Below are positions 33,701 to 44,257 of a stretch of 64,000 bases of DNA, piece by piece. The position numbers and the translations under genes are program-made. Every line of letters begins with the position of its first letter. Position 1 is the first letter of the stretch. The notes under the pieces are model-generated. The model was given only the letters and a program-made list of their open reading frames with translations. It was not told where the DNA came from and made no database searches. Source of the stretch: Hypsibius dujardini (lineage: Eukaryota; Tardigrada; Eutardigrada; Parachela; Hypsibiidae); contig LRSR01006008.1 of NCBI GenBank assembly GCA_001579985.1, positions 17,233 to 81,232 of the forward strand. The letters run 5' to 3'.

Positions 33701-36700
33701 CAGTCGCCGGCGTCAAAGGCACATTCCGGGTGGTTACATACGGCGTCGCAGTATCTGTCAGCCAACCAGGCATTCAGACATCCGGGGCGGCAGGTGCCTG
33801 CAAAGATAATTGGTTCAGGAACAGTAAGTGAAGCCGATACATGAAAAAAAGTGCAATGCAGATTTAGACAGACAGACAAACAAAAAAACAAACAGACAGA
33901 CGGACAAACAAACAGACATGCAGACAGACAAAGACCCAAACGGAGAAATAAATAAAACACTGGGTCGTACCAATGATGAATGATTCCCCAGATGTGAAGT
34001 CATCATCATCATCCACGTCAGGAATTACTGTCTTATTCACACAGTCTCCTCCATCAAAGCTGCACATCGCGTTGTTACAAGTGGAATCGCAGAACCCGTC
34101 GCGAATCCATCCGGCCGGACAACCTTCCGCACACGCGGGCACCTGGAAAAGTTAATTAAACACTTAAACTGAATTCAAGATAAATGACAAAGGAAAGTCC
34201 AACCACGAGAACTGGATGTAATAAACTCACGTACATGCCAGCTAAGATGCACCTAAAGAGGACAAAATATGATTGCAGGACATGCGTAATGGGGAGCAGG
34301 CGGAAACCGCAGGCCGATAAAAGCGTACTTTATACCCCTCCGAGTGGGAGAAGAAATCCTCCGGCAAGACGTCCTGCGTGAGCAGTACGTCATCGTTGAA
34401 ATATAAAAACTAGAAGGAAAAAGAATGTAAACTGAATTTAAATGCACTACCATAAATGCAGCCCAATTTCGTGAAACAAATGCGAACCTTATCAGATAAA
34501 CCAGGAATCCGATGGAGGTGGGACTCGATGGCCGAGGAAGAAAATGTCGGTAAATGACTTTTATTCAAGAAAATCTCCTAGAAATTGCAATAAAACTACA
34601 TCATTATCCCTCTACCCGAATATCTGTACACACCCAATGCTCACCTCATGCGTCACAATCTGGACCCTCGAATTATCTAAATCCAGCCAATGCGGAACCT
34701 GCCCATTGGTCACGATGTAGATTCGGCGTACCCAACCGGCGTGCTTTTCCAATGACCGAATGGAATACCGAAGCTCCTCATTGTCCTGCAAAATGAAAAG
34801 CAATAGATACTTAATATACAAATAAAAAAATCAAATTCAACAAAACAATTCTACAATAAAACTAACAAATTCAAACAGCATTACAATTAATTTAATAATA
34901 GCTGAAATAAATAAAGTTGCACACACAAACCAAGCTTCAAACTTAAATACACAATACACCATCTAAAATAGCAACGAAAAAATCATACCTTGAAACGACT
35001 GAGCCGCATTTCGTTGTCCAAAGCACTAGGCTGAATGTCTCCCAGCAGGCACACTTCCGCTACATCAAGCTGCCGTCCATCACCCAAAGTAATCGTCCGA
35101 ACAACCTTTAAATCTCTCAACAACCCGCTTGACTCCTCAAAATAAACAATCGCCAAGTGCTTCGAGCGATAGAAGTCCACCCTCCGAAGTTTCGTTCGTA
35201 ACGACCACGGAAGCGCCCCTTCCAGCTCCTCCTTCCGCACGTCCGCACCTACATTGATGACCATCCGAACAAACTCAACTTTCACGCAGCTCACTTCAGG
35301 AATATCTTTCGCCCTAGCGGTGAGGTGGGCAGAATGGAAAGTAAATTTGCGGTCGTTGACCAGCAAGGAGCGCTCCTCGAGGAGTCCGTCCAGATCAAAG
35401 GACTCTTCCACCAACGCGAAAGTTTGATTAGCGTTGGCGAGTGTGTAGGCGGTAATGTTCGGCGTGGGGATGTCATCAAGGATCTCGCTAAGGTCGGGAA
35501 GGGTGATGGTGGGCGTGATGATAACCGCTCGGGCTTGGACGCAGTACGACGAGCCGCATTGAGCACTCTGCGGAATCTTCCCTGACTCATCTGTTGGTAG
35601 CGGTTGATGATCGCCAAAGTGGCTTAAATCCGCATTTCTACGCTCCGAAATAGCGAGGCGGTCACTGTGAGAACCTGCAACGAACGAGAAAAAAATAATT
35701 GGCGCAAAGTCTTACACGTTATCATTTGCTTGATTGATGGATTGACGCAACCACCATTGCAAAAAACACAGCTGAGGTCGTCGCTCTCGGTATCTTTCAT
35801 TTTTCACGAAAATTTACCTGCCCTCAAACTCGATAAAATGGTTGATTCGAAAAAATTATTTCATAATCGAACTTCCAAAAGCAACGAAAAATTCCACCGA
35901 AAAACACGAGTAACAAAACTTCGAACAACAGCAACCCATCTGCTTGGTGATTGGTTGATTGACGGAAATACCCACGTCAATGACGTCATTCCCTAGCCGC
36001 GGCCTTCGAGCTCGGAATCCTACAGTTTCCGCGAAACCTTTACCAAAAATTGTGCAAAAGTGCATAAATAAATTCCGGTCATTGCTGCAAAAGCCGAAGT
36101 CTCATAATATCACACATAAAACAAAACAACAACGGTAAAAACAACACGGAATCAAATGAAATGCCCTTGAACGATCGGTTGATTGACACACTACCTTCAT
36201 ATCTAGCCTCGAGGGCGTAGCTGTCGAACTCCCTCGTCCGAAGTGGAATGGAATATTACAATAGAAACGGAATCAGTTTCGAAAAATCACCGGAAGATTA
36301 CAAGGTGTTAAGGAGTTCACCAAATTTTCGCAATCGCAATGAAATGATATTTGAGTTTGACACCAAAAATTTAAAACGTCAACATGCAAGGTACGGCCTT
36401 CGCTTGATTGATCGATTAACGAACATTTTCACTAGTATTTTCTACCCGAGCACGACCCAGTCGCATTAATCCGTGAATCTGATCTATTGATTGATCTCTT
36501 GTCTGTCACTCACCGTTACTTCTTCCCGCCGCCGCCGTGTTCCTATACAACTCCATCTGTTCCTGATGCCACGGGTCCGACCCGTTGACCCAGGTATAAA
36601 CCACATCGATAGGCACATTATAGCACAACTGCCGCTCGAAGGAACGCCCGAGGATATTGTTACTCGCGCCAGAGGATCGCTCCAACAGCCGGTACTTGTC

Positions 36701-36850
36701 GACACTCCATTCCAATACGGTCTCACTCAACTGCAGCACCGAGATAACAAGCAACACCAATGTCACTATGGTTACTGCGAGGGCTTTCTGGGAGTGGAGC
36801 AGGTCGATCACGTGCTGGTGCAGCAGTTTGCGAAGATTTAGAGGGAGCAT
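30713..36850 (-). CDS. GNPTAB: GlcNAc-1-phosphotransferase alpha/beta precursor (14 exons, complete)
   Basis: Exons in transcript order: 36850-36514, 35674-34989, 34785-34645, 34577-34488, 34409-34329, 34142-33971, 33797-33421, 33329-33208, 33135-33044, 32718-32271, 32092-31720, 31504-31260, 31171-31093, 30802-30713; 3333 nt, 1110 residues, all in phase. It tags lysosomal enzymes with the mannose-6-phosphate precursor in the Golgi. Seen: an N-terminal signal anchor (about 23-41, [19 protein letters not shown]); stealth motifs [11 protein letters not shown] (82-92), [20 protein letters not shown] and YFNDDV; two Notch-like LNR repeats with C-x-DGGDC and C-x-DAGDC ends (about 449-540); [20 protein letters not shown] in the beta part, containing the His of the active-site region; an EF-hand ([11 protein letters not shown]); CLNDEVDY; and a C-terminal membrane helix (about 1060-1078) before a short basic tail. 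It is shorter than the roughly 1256-residue human protein, mainly between the LNRs and the beta region. Confidence 0.95.
30830..31025. repeat. CAGA-rich array (GNPTAB last intron)
   Basis: An imperfect CAGA/ACAC tetranucleotide array inside the intron 30803-31092. It begins about 30 bases upstream of the last exon's acceptor in transcript order. Confidence 0.85.
31555..31692. repeat. CTGT-rich array (GNPTAB intron)
   Basis: CTGT/CTCT array in the intron 31505-31719. It reads as CAGA on the coding strand, the opposite orientation to the array in the last GNPTAB intron, so array strand is not tied to transcription. Confidence 0.9.
32800..32945. repeat. CTGT/CTGC array (GNPTAB intron)
   Basis: Tetranucleotide array in the intron 32719-33043. 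A smaller CAGA patch lies at about 33860-33950 in the intron 33798-33970. Confidence 0.85.
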
Positions 36851-38289
36851 GGGGAAGAATTGGGATGATGATATTTGACACTTCGGCTGAAGAAGATGAG
36901 TGCGTCACGAAGAAATTCATCATCTCAGAGGATACTCGTCAGGTACTGATGATTGAAACTATGGTAAGCATATCGTATCGTGAGAAATTAAATTAATCGC
37001 ATTCTCGCTCCAAAGTTCATATTACCGTACTGATTATTTCTGTTGGAACGCCAGTGACTTTTGCAGTAGTGAATCAAGCAATCAATGAGAATCAGCGCAC
37101 AGGATCCTCTGGACTTACTCACCGGAAGTGGCGAAATCCCAATTGGAATTAATAGTGTGTAAGACCTAAGGCGAATATACAGTAGTTCCAATTCCATTGA
37201 GGTGATCCGACGTGGAATTTGTGAAACTGCTCCACTTCAATCTGATGCGTAGCGTGCGCGTGCAAGGATACTCATTTAAATTAATGTTGTATTGTATGTG
37301 ACCGGTGGAGTTGCACAAAATAACCGCAAGAAAGCACCAGGAGAAAGAAATGAAATGATATGAAATATCTACTGCGACGCGAAAGCCTGCGGGTCCGCGG
37401 GCCCGCGCATCCAGTGCTTTCGTATACTGTAAACCTCCAGAAAATAACTCCTAAGTCACGCCTCTTATCTTCCACAGTGAAACGTCTCCAGCCACTAGAT
37501 ACATCGACCGTCAGGGTGATTGCTGCAACATGGAATGAGATGAAGCGCATGAGCGGATGCATGAAATCAAGGGTGCGCGGAGGTCTCAAATCCTTGAGCG
37601 GTAAATTTAATCCCTCTCCAGCGTCGTTTTTCAGGCTTAAGCTAAAAGTTCCCTTCCCTTTTCTATTTCCCCCCTGCCTGCCTGCCTGCCTACTTACACA
37701 ACTACCTGCCTATCTGTCTGCCTGTTTGTCTGTCTGCCTGCCTGGCTGCCTACCTATCCACCTACCTGCCTACCTACTTGCCTGCCTGCTGCTTGGGTGT
37801 ATCGAAACTGCGGAAGTTCCATGTTGTAAGTTCCATCTGGAAGTTCTAACTTAGAACTGGAACTTCCAAGTTTCACCCTAGGTGGCGCTACTGTCTTCTG
37901 TCTTCGATTCTGTAGTGGCGTGGATTGGCCCCAGTCAACTGCAACTTTTTTGAGCCAAAATACAAAATGAACATACAATAGAAAAGTAACGATCTAACAA
38001 CATGATTGAGGATAACGAAATAAAAGTGTAACTAGTACAAGAATAGAGTTCATCATCAGTTTTGGTAAAGGTAAGGATGAGAAGGAGGGCGAAAGGTTGA
38101 ATGTAAACTGCTGTCTTCCATGCCGAAATAGCCCTATGCAGAAGCGCAAACCAGACAAAAAACCAGCCATATATATGCCAAAGCATCAGACCAACCCTGC
38201 TCATTAGGTACTGGCTAGTGGTATCGATCTAACGGGGTACATTTGTTTTAAGCCGTGAATCCCGTGAGAAATGTGTTAGGTTCTCGTAG
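36851..38289. other. Intergenic region between GNPTAB and the ALF-like gene
   Basis: This is the presumed GNPTAB promoter side (36.9-37.3 kb). It also holds a CTGC/CTAC array at 37670-37795 and a cluster of GGAAGTTC-type direct and inverted motifs at 37810-37870. Open frames here translate the array or lack features. No gene seen. Confidence 0.4.
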
Positions 38290-38523
38290 GATAGCAAAAA
38301 ATGGACATTCAGAATAAGGACTAAATGGAATATATATCAACTGGACGGCCGTCCCATTGATATTGATATGTATAGACGGCTGGAACAGAAACTGAAAGAA
38401 ATCAACAGTGTGATAAGCCGAAGGATCAAGGACAAATTCGCAGAGTATATGACGGTGTCATCTTCGAGTCCACCGGGCAAGGTCGTCTGTAGGGGGGATG
38501 ATCCACAAACAGTCATTGACTAA
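38290..38523 (+). pseudogene. Possible coding relic
   Basis: An open frame without an early ATG reads KWTFRIRTKWNIYQLDGRPI and DIDMYRRLEQKLKEINSVIS before a TAA at 38521-38523. The composition (amphipathic, charged, no low complexity) looks protein-like, and another frame stays protein-like further downstream. I see no splice sites that would make it an exon and do not recognise it. It may be a decayed retrocopy or transposon fragment, or chance. Confidence 0.2.
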
Positions 38524-38631
38524 ATTCGGATATCCTCGGGAAGACTAGGATGGCGACCTGGATGGGCTTCTCCGTGATGAGCACACAACACGGCCGGAAA
38601 CGAGAGAAAGAACAAGACAACCGATGGAAAG

Positions 38632-38637
38632 TTTATT
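38632..38637 (-). terminator. Poly(A) signal AATAAA for the ALF-like gene
   Basis: Minus-strand AATAAA (plus-strand TTTATT), 25 bases beyond the stop codon of the ALF-like gene. This is a very short 3' UTR, common for small secreted immune effectors. Confidence 0.5.
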
Positions 38638-38661
38638 ACAATTGAATTTTAGTTTAGCAAA

Positions 38662-39162
38662 TCAATTAGATTGGACAACGACTAGTGCTTGCCACGGGAG
38701 ACTGGGCACGCTGGACCCAACAACTGCGGCGATTAGTTCGTCGATTTCGCCTTGTTTCAGCCCACAGTTGCACTCCCGGACTTTCTGCGTAATCTGATCG
38801 GCTGGGGCCACATTTGCCGCGGCCAAGGCCCTGATGTACTGCTTGAAGGGTTCCTTGAAGGCACACCCCTTGCTCTTGCAGCCGCCTCGGTTCCACGCGC
38901 CGAGACCGGTGCAGGCAATGTCCCCCGTCCACTTCCACTGCCAGCGGTGAAAGCCTCCCCGCAAGTTCCATTTACATGGATAACCAAAAGCATCCCACGA
39001 CTTTTTCTCCGCCAGGAGCTCTCGCAGACCCGGGTAGGCCACTTCCTTCAGCATCTTAATGAAGTCGGCGACTTCAGCGTCAGTCTGACACGAAACGGAA
39101 TACTCGTGCAGAACGACAGAGAGCACGGCAAACGCCGCCAGACTTCTAAGGCGTAAGGCCAT
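38662..39162 (-). CDS. Anti-lipopolysaccharide-factor-like secreted antimicrobial protein
   Basis: Single exon, 166 residues. The signal peptide is about residues 1-25 (MALRLRSLAAFAVLSVVLHE, then YSVSC). After an acidic/amphipathic helix comes the ALF signature: two cysteines, in GYPC and DIAC, with exactly 20 residues between them, as in ALFs, enclosing a Trp- and Arg/Lys-rich beta hairpin (NLRGGFHRWQWKWTG). In ALFs this disulfide loop binds lipid A. The helix after the loop (FKEPFKQYIRALAAA) also fits the fold. It differs from classical ALFs by extra cysteines (GGCKSKGC after the loop and RECNCG near the C-terminus) and a longer N-terminal segment. The spacing and residues are seen; the bactericidal function is inferred from the family. 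Confidence 0.78.
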   Translation of the reverse strand: MALRLRSLAAFAVLSVVLHEYSVSCQTDAEVADFIKMLKEVAYPGLRELLAEKKSWDAFGYPCKWNLRGGFHRWQWKWTGDIACTGLGAWNRGGCKSKGCAFKEPFKQYIRALAAANVAPADQITQKVRECNCGLKQGEIDELIAAVVGSSVPSLPWQALVVVQSN

Positions 39163-40040
39163 TGTCAGCTCGACCTCAAATCAAGTCACTTTAAACACAA
39201 AAATATCAATCAATCGATAAGTGTACGTGGAACAAAAATTTATGATCAAAGGCGGAGACGGAAACCGAATGGACAAATGTTATGATCAAACTCTTTTACC
39301 CTTTAGCTTTTATGAGTTTTCTACAGATGCCGGTCAACCGTATGGGGCGCAGCTATTTGACAACTGGGCGGAAAATACGTCAGCTGAAGGCCGAAGTACG
39401 CGGAAACACCAACAAATAAGTGTGTGTCACTGACGGCAAGGCCATTTAGGAGAATTTCAATGTCTACAGTACAGATTTAATCTGGCTCTCAAATCAGGGG
39501 CATTCAAATTCATTGCCTGTGGAATGCCTTCATGGTTCTTCAGTTTCTCACCATCTACCTGCCTGCATGTCTCTCTGTTTATCTGTCTATCTGTCAAACT
39601 ATCTATTTGTCCATCTATCTGTCTGTCCATCTGTCTGTCTGCCTGCCTGTGTATCCCAATGACTTTTCTGTATGTCTGAAAGTTTGCCACAGACTCAGTT
39701 TGGCCATCTAATGAACTTGTCGACGGTGGATGACTAATGAGCAAAAAATCAGTACTTTTACTGCAGTACAGACACATGTTACCTGCTACGTTGCATGGCA
39801 CTGGTAAGAGGTAACGGTCTAGAATGAAACCAACTACAACAGCAGGAGACAGTTCGGATTTGAAAAGGTCAAATGACTAAAATATCTCTCTTTAAAATTA
39901 ATAATACTATTCCGTAGACACTAGCGCTAGTCGCGTGACTGAAAAAGGAAGAATTAATTTCTTTAAAAAAAAGAAATAACAAGAAAGCATAATGATCGGC
40001 CATAGAAAGGGCAGTACGACAAGGCACCGAGCGCACTGCA
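39163..40040. other. Intergenic region between the ALF-like gene and ALDH4A1
   Basis: The ALF-like gene's promoter and the ALDH4A1 3' end. It contains a CTGT/CTAT array at about 39550-39660. The 70-residue frame at 39221-39433 has no recognisable features. No gene seen. Confidence 0.4.
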
Positions 40041-42161
40041 TTATTTAATCAAGTGCGGATATCTCCAGTCGGTTAACGGTACGACGCCTTCCTTGATGGT
40101 CTGCGGTGAGGTCCACCGCAACATGTACTGTGGAGAGCCAGCCTTATCGTTCGTACCTATCGATTCAAAGAGAAATTGAACGGTGTCCCTAATCTGAATA
40201 AAACAAACAAGCCAATTAAGCGCATCTGATTTCGTACCTGAATGGCGAGCTCCTCCAAAGGGCTGCTGACCGACTACAGCACCGGTTGACTTATCGTTGA
40301 TATAGAAGTTTCCAGCGCTATACCGCAATTTGACGGTCAACTCTTTCAAAACATCCCTGATGAAACCAGAGACAAATTAGCAATGAGGGACTGATTGTCC
40401 ACGGAATTCCCACGCATTTGCTTGTCTACCTGTAAATGTATCTATATCTGTCAGACAGTTAGTCTAGCTGACTGTCAGTCAGTCCATCTGTCTGGCTGTC
40501 TATCTGCCCGTCTGTCTGCCTGTCTATCTGGCTATCTGTCCGTCTGGCTATTAGTCTACTTCTCTCTCTCTCTGTATGGGTCTGTCAATATGCATACAAT
40601 ACAACACAAATGTATAAGAAGCATGTCTGAATGCCATAACTAAACGTACTCGTCTTCGGCAAAAATGGCTCCAGTCAAGGCAAACGGTGTTGTCTCTCCC
40701 ACCAATTTGACAGCTTTTGCTAGATCGCCCGCAGGATACACGTAGACCGACAAAACCGGGCCAAAAATTTCCTCCCGCATAACTTTGTCTGTCGCGTGGG
40801 TCGCTACATCGATGATTGTGGGATCGATGAAGTACCCCTTCCTGAAGAAAAGCAGAGAACATCAAACAATTTAGTGACCCACTAGATGAAAGTTGAAATT
40901 GCAATGGAAAAACGTACGATTTATCAGTTTTTCCCCCGGCAATCACTTTCAGCTCTTTACAGTTCTGCGCATGGTCAATGTAATGCTTGATCCGATCAAA
41001 CGACTGCGAATAAACAAAACGGGTCACAAATGAGGAAGGCGGGCAGATTTACAGACAAAATATCAGACAGATATATATAGAGAATACTGGCAGGCAGATA
41101 TACAGACAGACAGGCAGGCAGAGACAGACAAACCAACCGACACAGACAGACAGACACACAGGCAGACAAACTGACAGATAGACAGATATATAAACAAACT
41201 CTCTGAACACGCACCTTTTCGTCAATCACAGCAGACATGAACGTATCCATTTCCAAAGGCTACAAATAAGCAGTCATGAAGCCCGGTTAATCAGAAGTAA
41301 CTCCTCGTGGCAGTCCTTACCGAACCCAATTTGAGTTCCGAATGTGCCTGCAAGAGCTGTCGCTTGAACTCCGGCCAAATATCATCAGCCACGTAGAGGC
41401 GAGAACAAGCCGAGCATTTCTGGCCGCTGTACTCGAACGCTGACCGGATAGTGTTATTCACCGCGTGTTGGATGTTGGCGGAGCTGTGTACAAGGTGGTA
41501 GTTTTTCCCCCCGACTTCACCAACCATCCTGGGGAAATTTTTGTACTGTGCCAGGTTGTCGCCAACTTTTTTCCATAACCACTGGAACGTTCTGCAGAAT
41601 GAAAAATATTGTACAGCTGCTTTATGCCGACAACTGAAGCTCTGGTTTTGTGTGTCACAATTTTCCTGTATATCTGCATGAAAGTGTGTCAGTCTGTCAT
41701 TTCATATCATGTTTATCTATCCGCCTGCCATTCCCCCATGATTTATGCTTACGGTACACTGCCTGTGAAATTAATGGCTGCGAGATGCGGTGAGCGCACA
41801 ACCGAAGTGCCAAAGACTTTCCCCTCGGACGGAATGAAGTTGATAACTCCCGGTGGGAGACCGGCTTCGTGGAGAATTCTGAAGACAATGTAGTTGGAAA
41901 GGACGGCCGTTTCTGATGGCTTCCATAAAACAACGTTTCCCTATTGTAGAAACGCATATTATAAAGGAGGAAGTTAGCGACGATATCAGCCTAACACAGA
42001 GATATGGTACACGTAAAAACAGACAGCTCGATGGACAAAAGTAAGAGCAAGAGATGGAAAATGTTGCAAACACAATAAACAGCATGTCTCCAAAAAAGAA
42101 GACAGGCCTAGCAAGAGAAAGAAAGACCCACAGACACGTAGGTAGGCAGACAGGCAAACAA

Positions 42162-42196
<35 letters not shown>

Positions 42197-44257
42197 GGCA
42201 AGCAGAAAAATAGACAGGCAAATAGAAGGGCACACATAAGCAGACAGACAAACGAACAGAGAGCGGTACTAACAGACATTGGCACAGACAGTAAGGCAGA
42301 CAGGTAGTAAGTTAGTCGGGGACTGCACATTACCATTATTGCAGGTGCACACGCTAAATTTCCCCCGATAGCCGTGAAATTAAATGGTGCGATCGCAGCC
42401 ACAAATCCCTAAGAAGATGCGATAACATTAGAAAACAGGAAACACATTCGCAATAAAAGATTGTTATCTGCAGCCTAACTAGTCTCTCACCTCAAGGCCT
42501 CGGTACTCCATACTGTTCTTGGCCGTCTTCGTACTGATCGGTTGATATTTGGTCACATCCTATAACCGAAGCACAAAGCTTGTTAAAACATCCACCTATC
42601 TAATACTACTAGTACAGCACGACTATACTAATTGGAACAGCAGGAAAGGAAGACGTACCGCAGCAAACTGAACGTTAAATCGAAGGAAGTCCACAAGCTC
42701 CGCAGCAGCATCGATTTCCGCTTGATAGACAGTTTTACCCTAAACAATCAACTTTCATACACTTTGTGCCCATATTTCGACCAACCCCTAACTCAGGACG
42801 ATTCTCAAGGAGCGAACGCAGACTGACTCCGCTTTATGTTTTTCTACTAGAGCTATAATGTTCAGAATACATTTCGTTAGTCAGGCATTGACATTTTTTT
42901 TTGCAGAATTTAGAAGTTTAGAAAACACTGGAAGATTGATTCCATTTTCCTTGATTGTCATTGTAAAAACTTCATATTTTGGGGAAAAGGTTCTATATAA
43001 AGAGTTTACCGTCCCTCTCAGAATTTAATTCGAAATCTTTTGGCACTAGCAGAACATTCCTTTAGCGCCAGGCACAGGAGTTAGGCGTCATATCTGGAAT
43101 ATTCGCTCGGAAGGTTCCAGTTAGGCTTGAGAATAGTCCATAGCTCCGTCCCCAAATCTCCAAAAAAGATTCTGCTAACGCCAATCGATTTAAAATTAAA
43201 TTTTGAAAGGGGCAGTACCAAAATTCTTTAAAATGAATCTTTTCCCACAACTGAAGTTTTACAGTGTCCATCAGAGAAAATGGAATCTTCCAGTGTTTTG
43301 TCCACTTCGAAAATCTGTCGAAAAAAATTTCAGAGACTAACTGACGAAATAAATTTCGAAAATCATTATAATCATAGCTCTATCAGAAAGACATAAATGG
43401 GAGCCGTTTTGCTAAAGCAAGTCATACCTGACCGAGCATCGTGGAGGCGATGAGGTCCGCGCGGTACTTTCCAGCCATCAAATCCGCCGCCCTGAGAAAT
43501 ATCTTCGCCCTCTCCGCCAACGGCAGTTTCTCCCACTTCACCCGGGCCGCCAAACTTACATCAATCGCGTTTTGCACAACATCCTAAACCGAAAGAGAGG
43601 AGCAAAAGAGTTGGATCACTAATAGGACGTCCTCCACTTCCCAAACACCGGAAGTGCTAATTCAAAATCACACCGACGACTTTAATTGAGCAATTGCCCA
43701 TCCCAGTGGCATGGACTTACCGGACTGGCGTTGTAAAACTTTGCGATTTTCACTTTATGGTCGAACGGCTGCAAACAAAGGCATCCATCGTGACTTTACA
43801 TTCAATTACGTTGAATGATTAGTTGATTAAGCGCATGCATAATTTCAGTCCTGAACCGATTGATTGATTGTTGAACTGCATGTCATCGGTACACTCACTT
43901 CGATTGATTAGCTTGATTGCATCCACCGAAGTCAACCACTACCACAGTTGCTTGATTGGTTGATTAGCACCTTACCTGCACTTGAAATCCAAATTCCTTC
44001 GTCCGGAGCTCCTTATCCCCGACGACGATGGGGACGTCGACAATCTGCGACGACAGCCGTTTTAAGGCACTCTGCACCCGTTTCCGCTCCTCGCTGCCGG
44101 ATTGGAACTCCAACAGCGGCTCATTGACCGCTTGGAAGGTGGCTAAATCCACCGCAGCAACGCCATTACTTTCTTCCTCCTCTTTGCTGAGCGTTCGCAA
44201 CAGTCCCATGCCCCGACGCACATCCCTACCGTCAAAATCGCAAATTTGAACCTCCAT
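40041..44257 (-). CDS. ALDH4A1: Delta-1-pyrroline-5-carboxylate dehydrogenase (13 exons)
   Basis: Exons in transcript order: 44257-43976, 43768-43721, 43583-43428, 42739-42659, 42559-42491, 42408-42334, 41940-41753, 41591-41321, 41259-41215, 41003-40918, 40841-40650, 40356-40238, 40156-40041; 1728 nt, 575 residues, all in phase. It oxidises P5C/glutamate semialdehyde to glutamate with NAD+, the last step of proline breakdown, in mitochondria. Seen: AAIAPFNFTAIGGNLACAPA and GNVVLWKPSETAVLSNY (NAD binding); GEVGGKN with the general-base Glu (about E325); FEYSGQKCSACSRLYV with the nucleophile Cys (about C359); VMREEIFGPVLSVYVYP; AGNFYINDKSTGAVVGQQPF and LRWTSPQTIKE near the end. Human is 563 residues. 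The N-terminus before AVNEPLLEF is acidic and does not look like a normal mitochondrial presequence; a start at the second Met (about residue 17) or an unseen 5' exon is possible. Confidence 0.95.
40430..40580. repeat. CTGT/CTAT array (ALDH4A1 intron)
   Basis: Tetranucleotide array in the intron 40357-40649, ending in a CT run. Confidence 0.8.
41050..41200. repeat. CAGA/CAGG array (ALDH4A1 intron)
   Basis: Tetranucleotide array nearly filling the intron 41004-41214. Confidence 0.85.
42120..42310. repeat. CAGA array (ALDH4A1 intron)
   Basis: Tetranucleotide array in the intron 41941-42333, with a pure core at about 42167-42200. Confidence 0.85.
42828..43406. mobile_element. Large foldback element filling ALDH4A1 intron 3
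   Basis: The two halves are imperfect inverted copies. The outer ends pair CCGCTTTATG with CATAAATGGG, then GAGCTATAATG with CATAGCTCT. Inner blocks pair AACACTGGAAGATTGATTCC with GGAATCTTCCAGTGTTTTG. The intron is 42740-43427, so the element makes up most of it. Half-copies or fragments occur at about 53085-53215 and at the right window edge (63865-64000). No ORF; non-autonomous element. Confidence 0.75.

Noticed and set aside
37935-38204. Minus-strand frame with hydrophobic stretches near 38 kb
   Set aside because: No start context, splice partner or motif; probably chance in AT-rich DNA.
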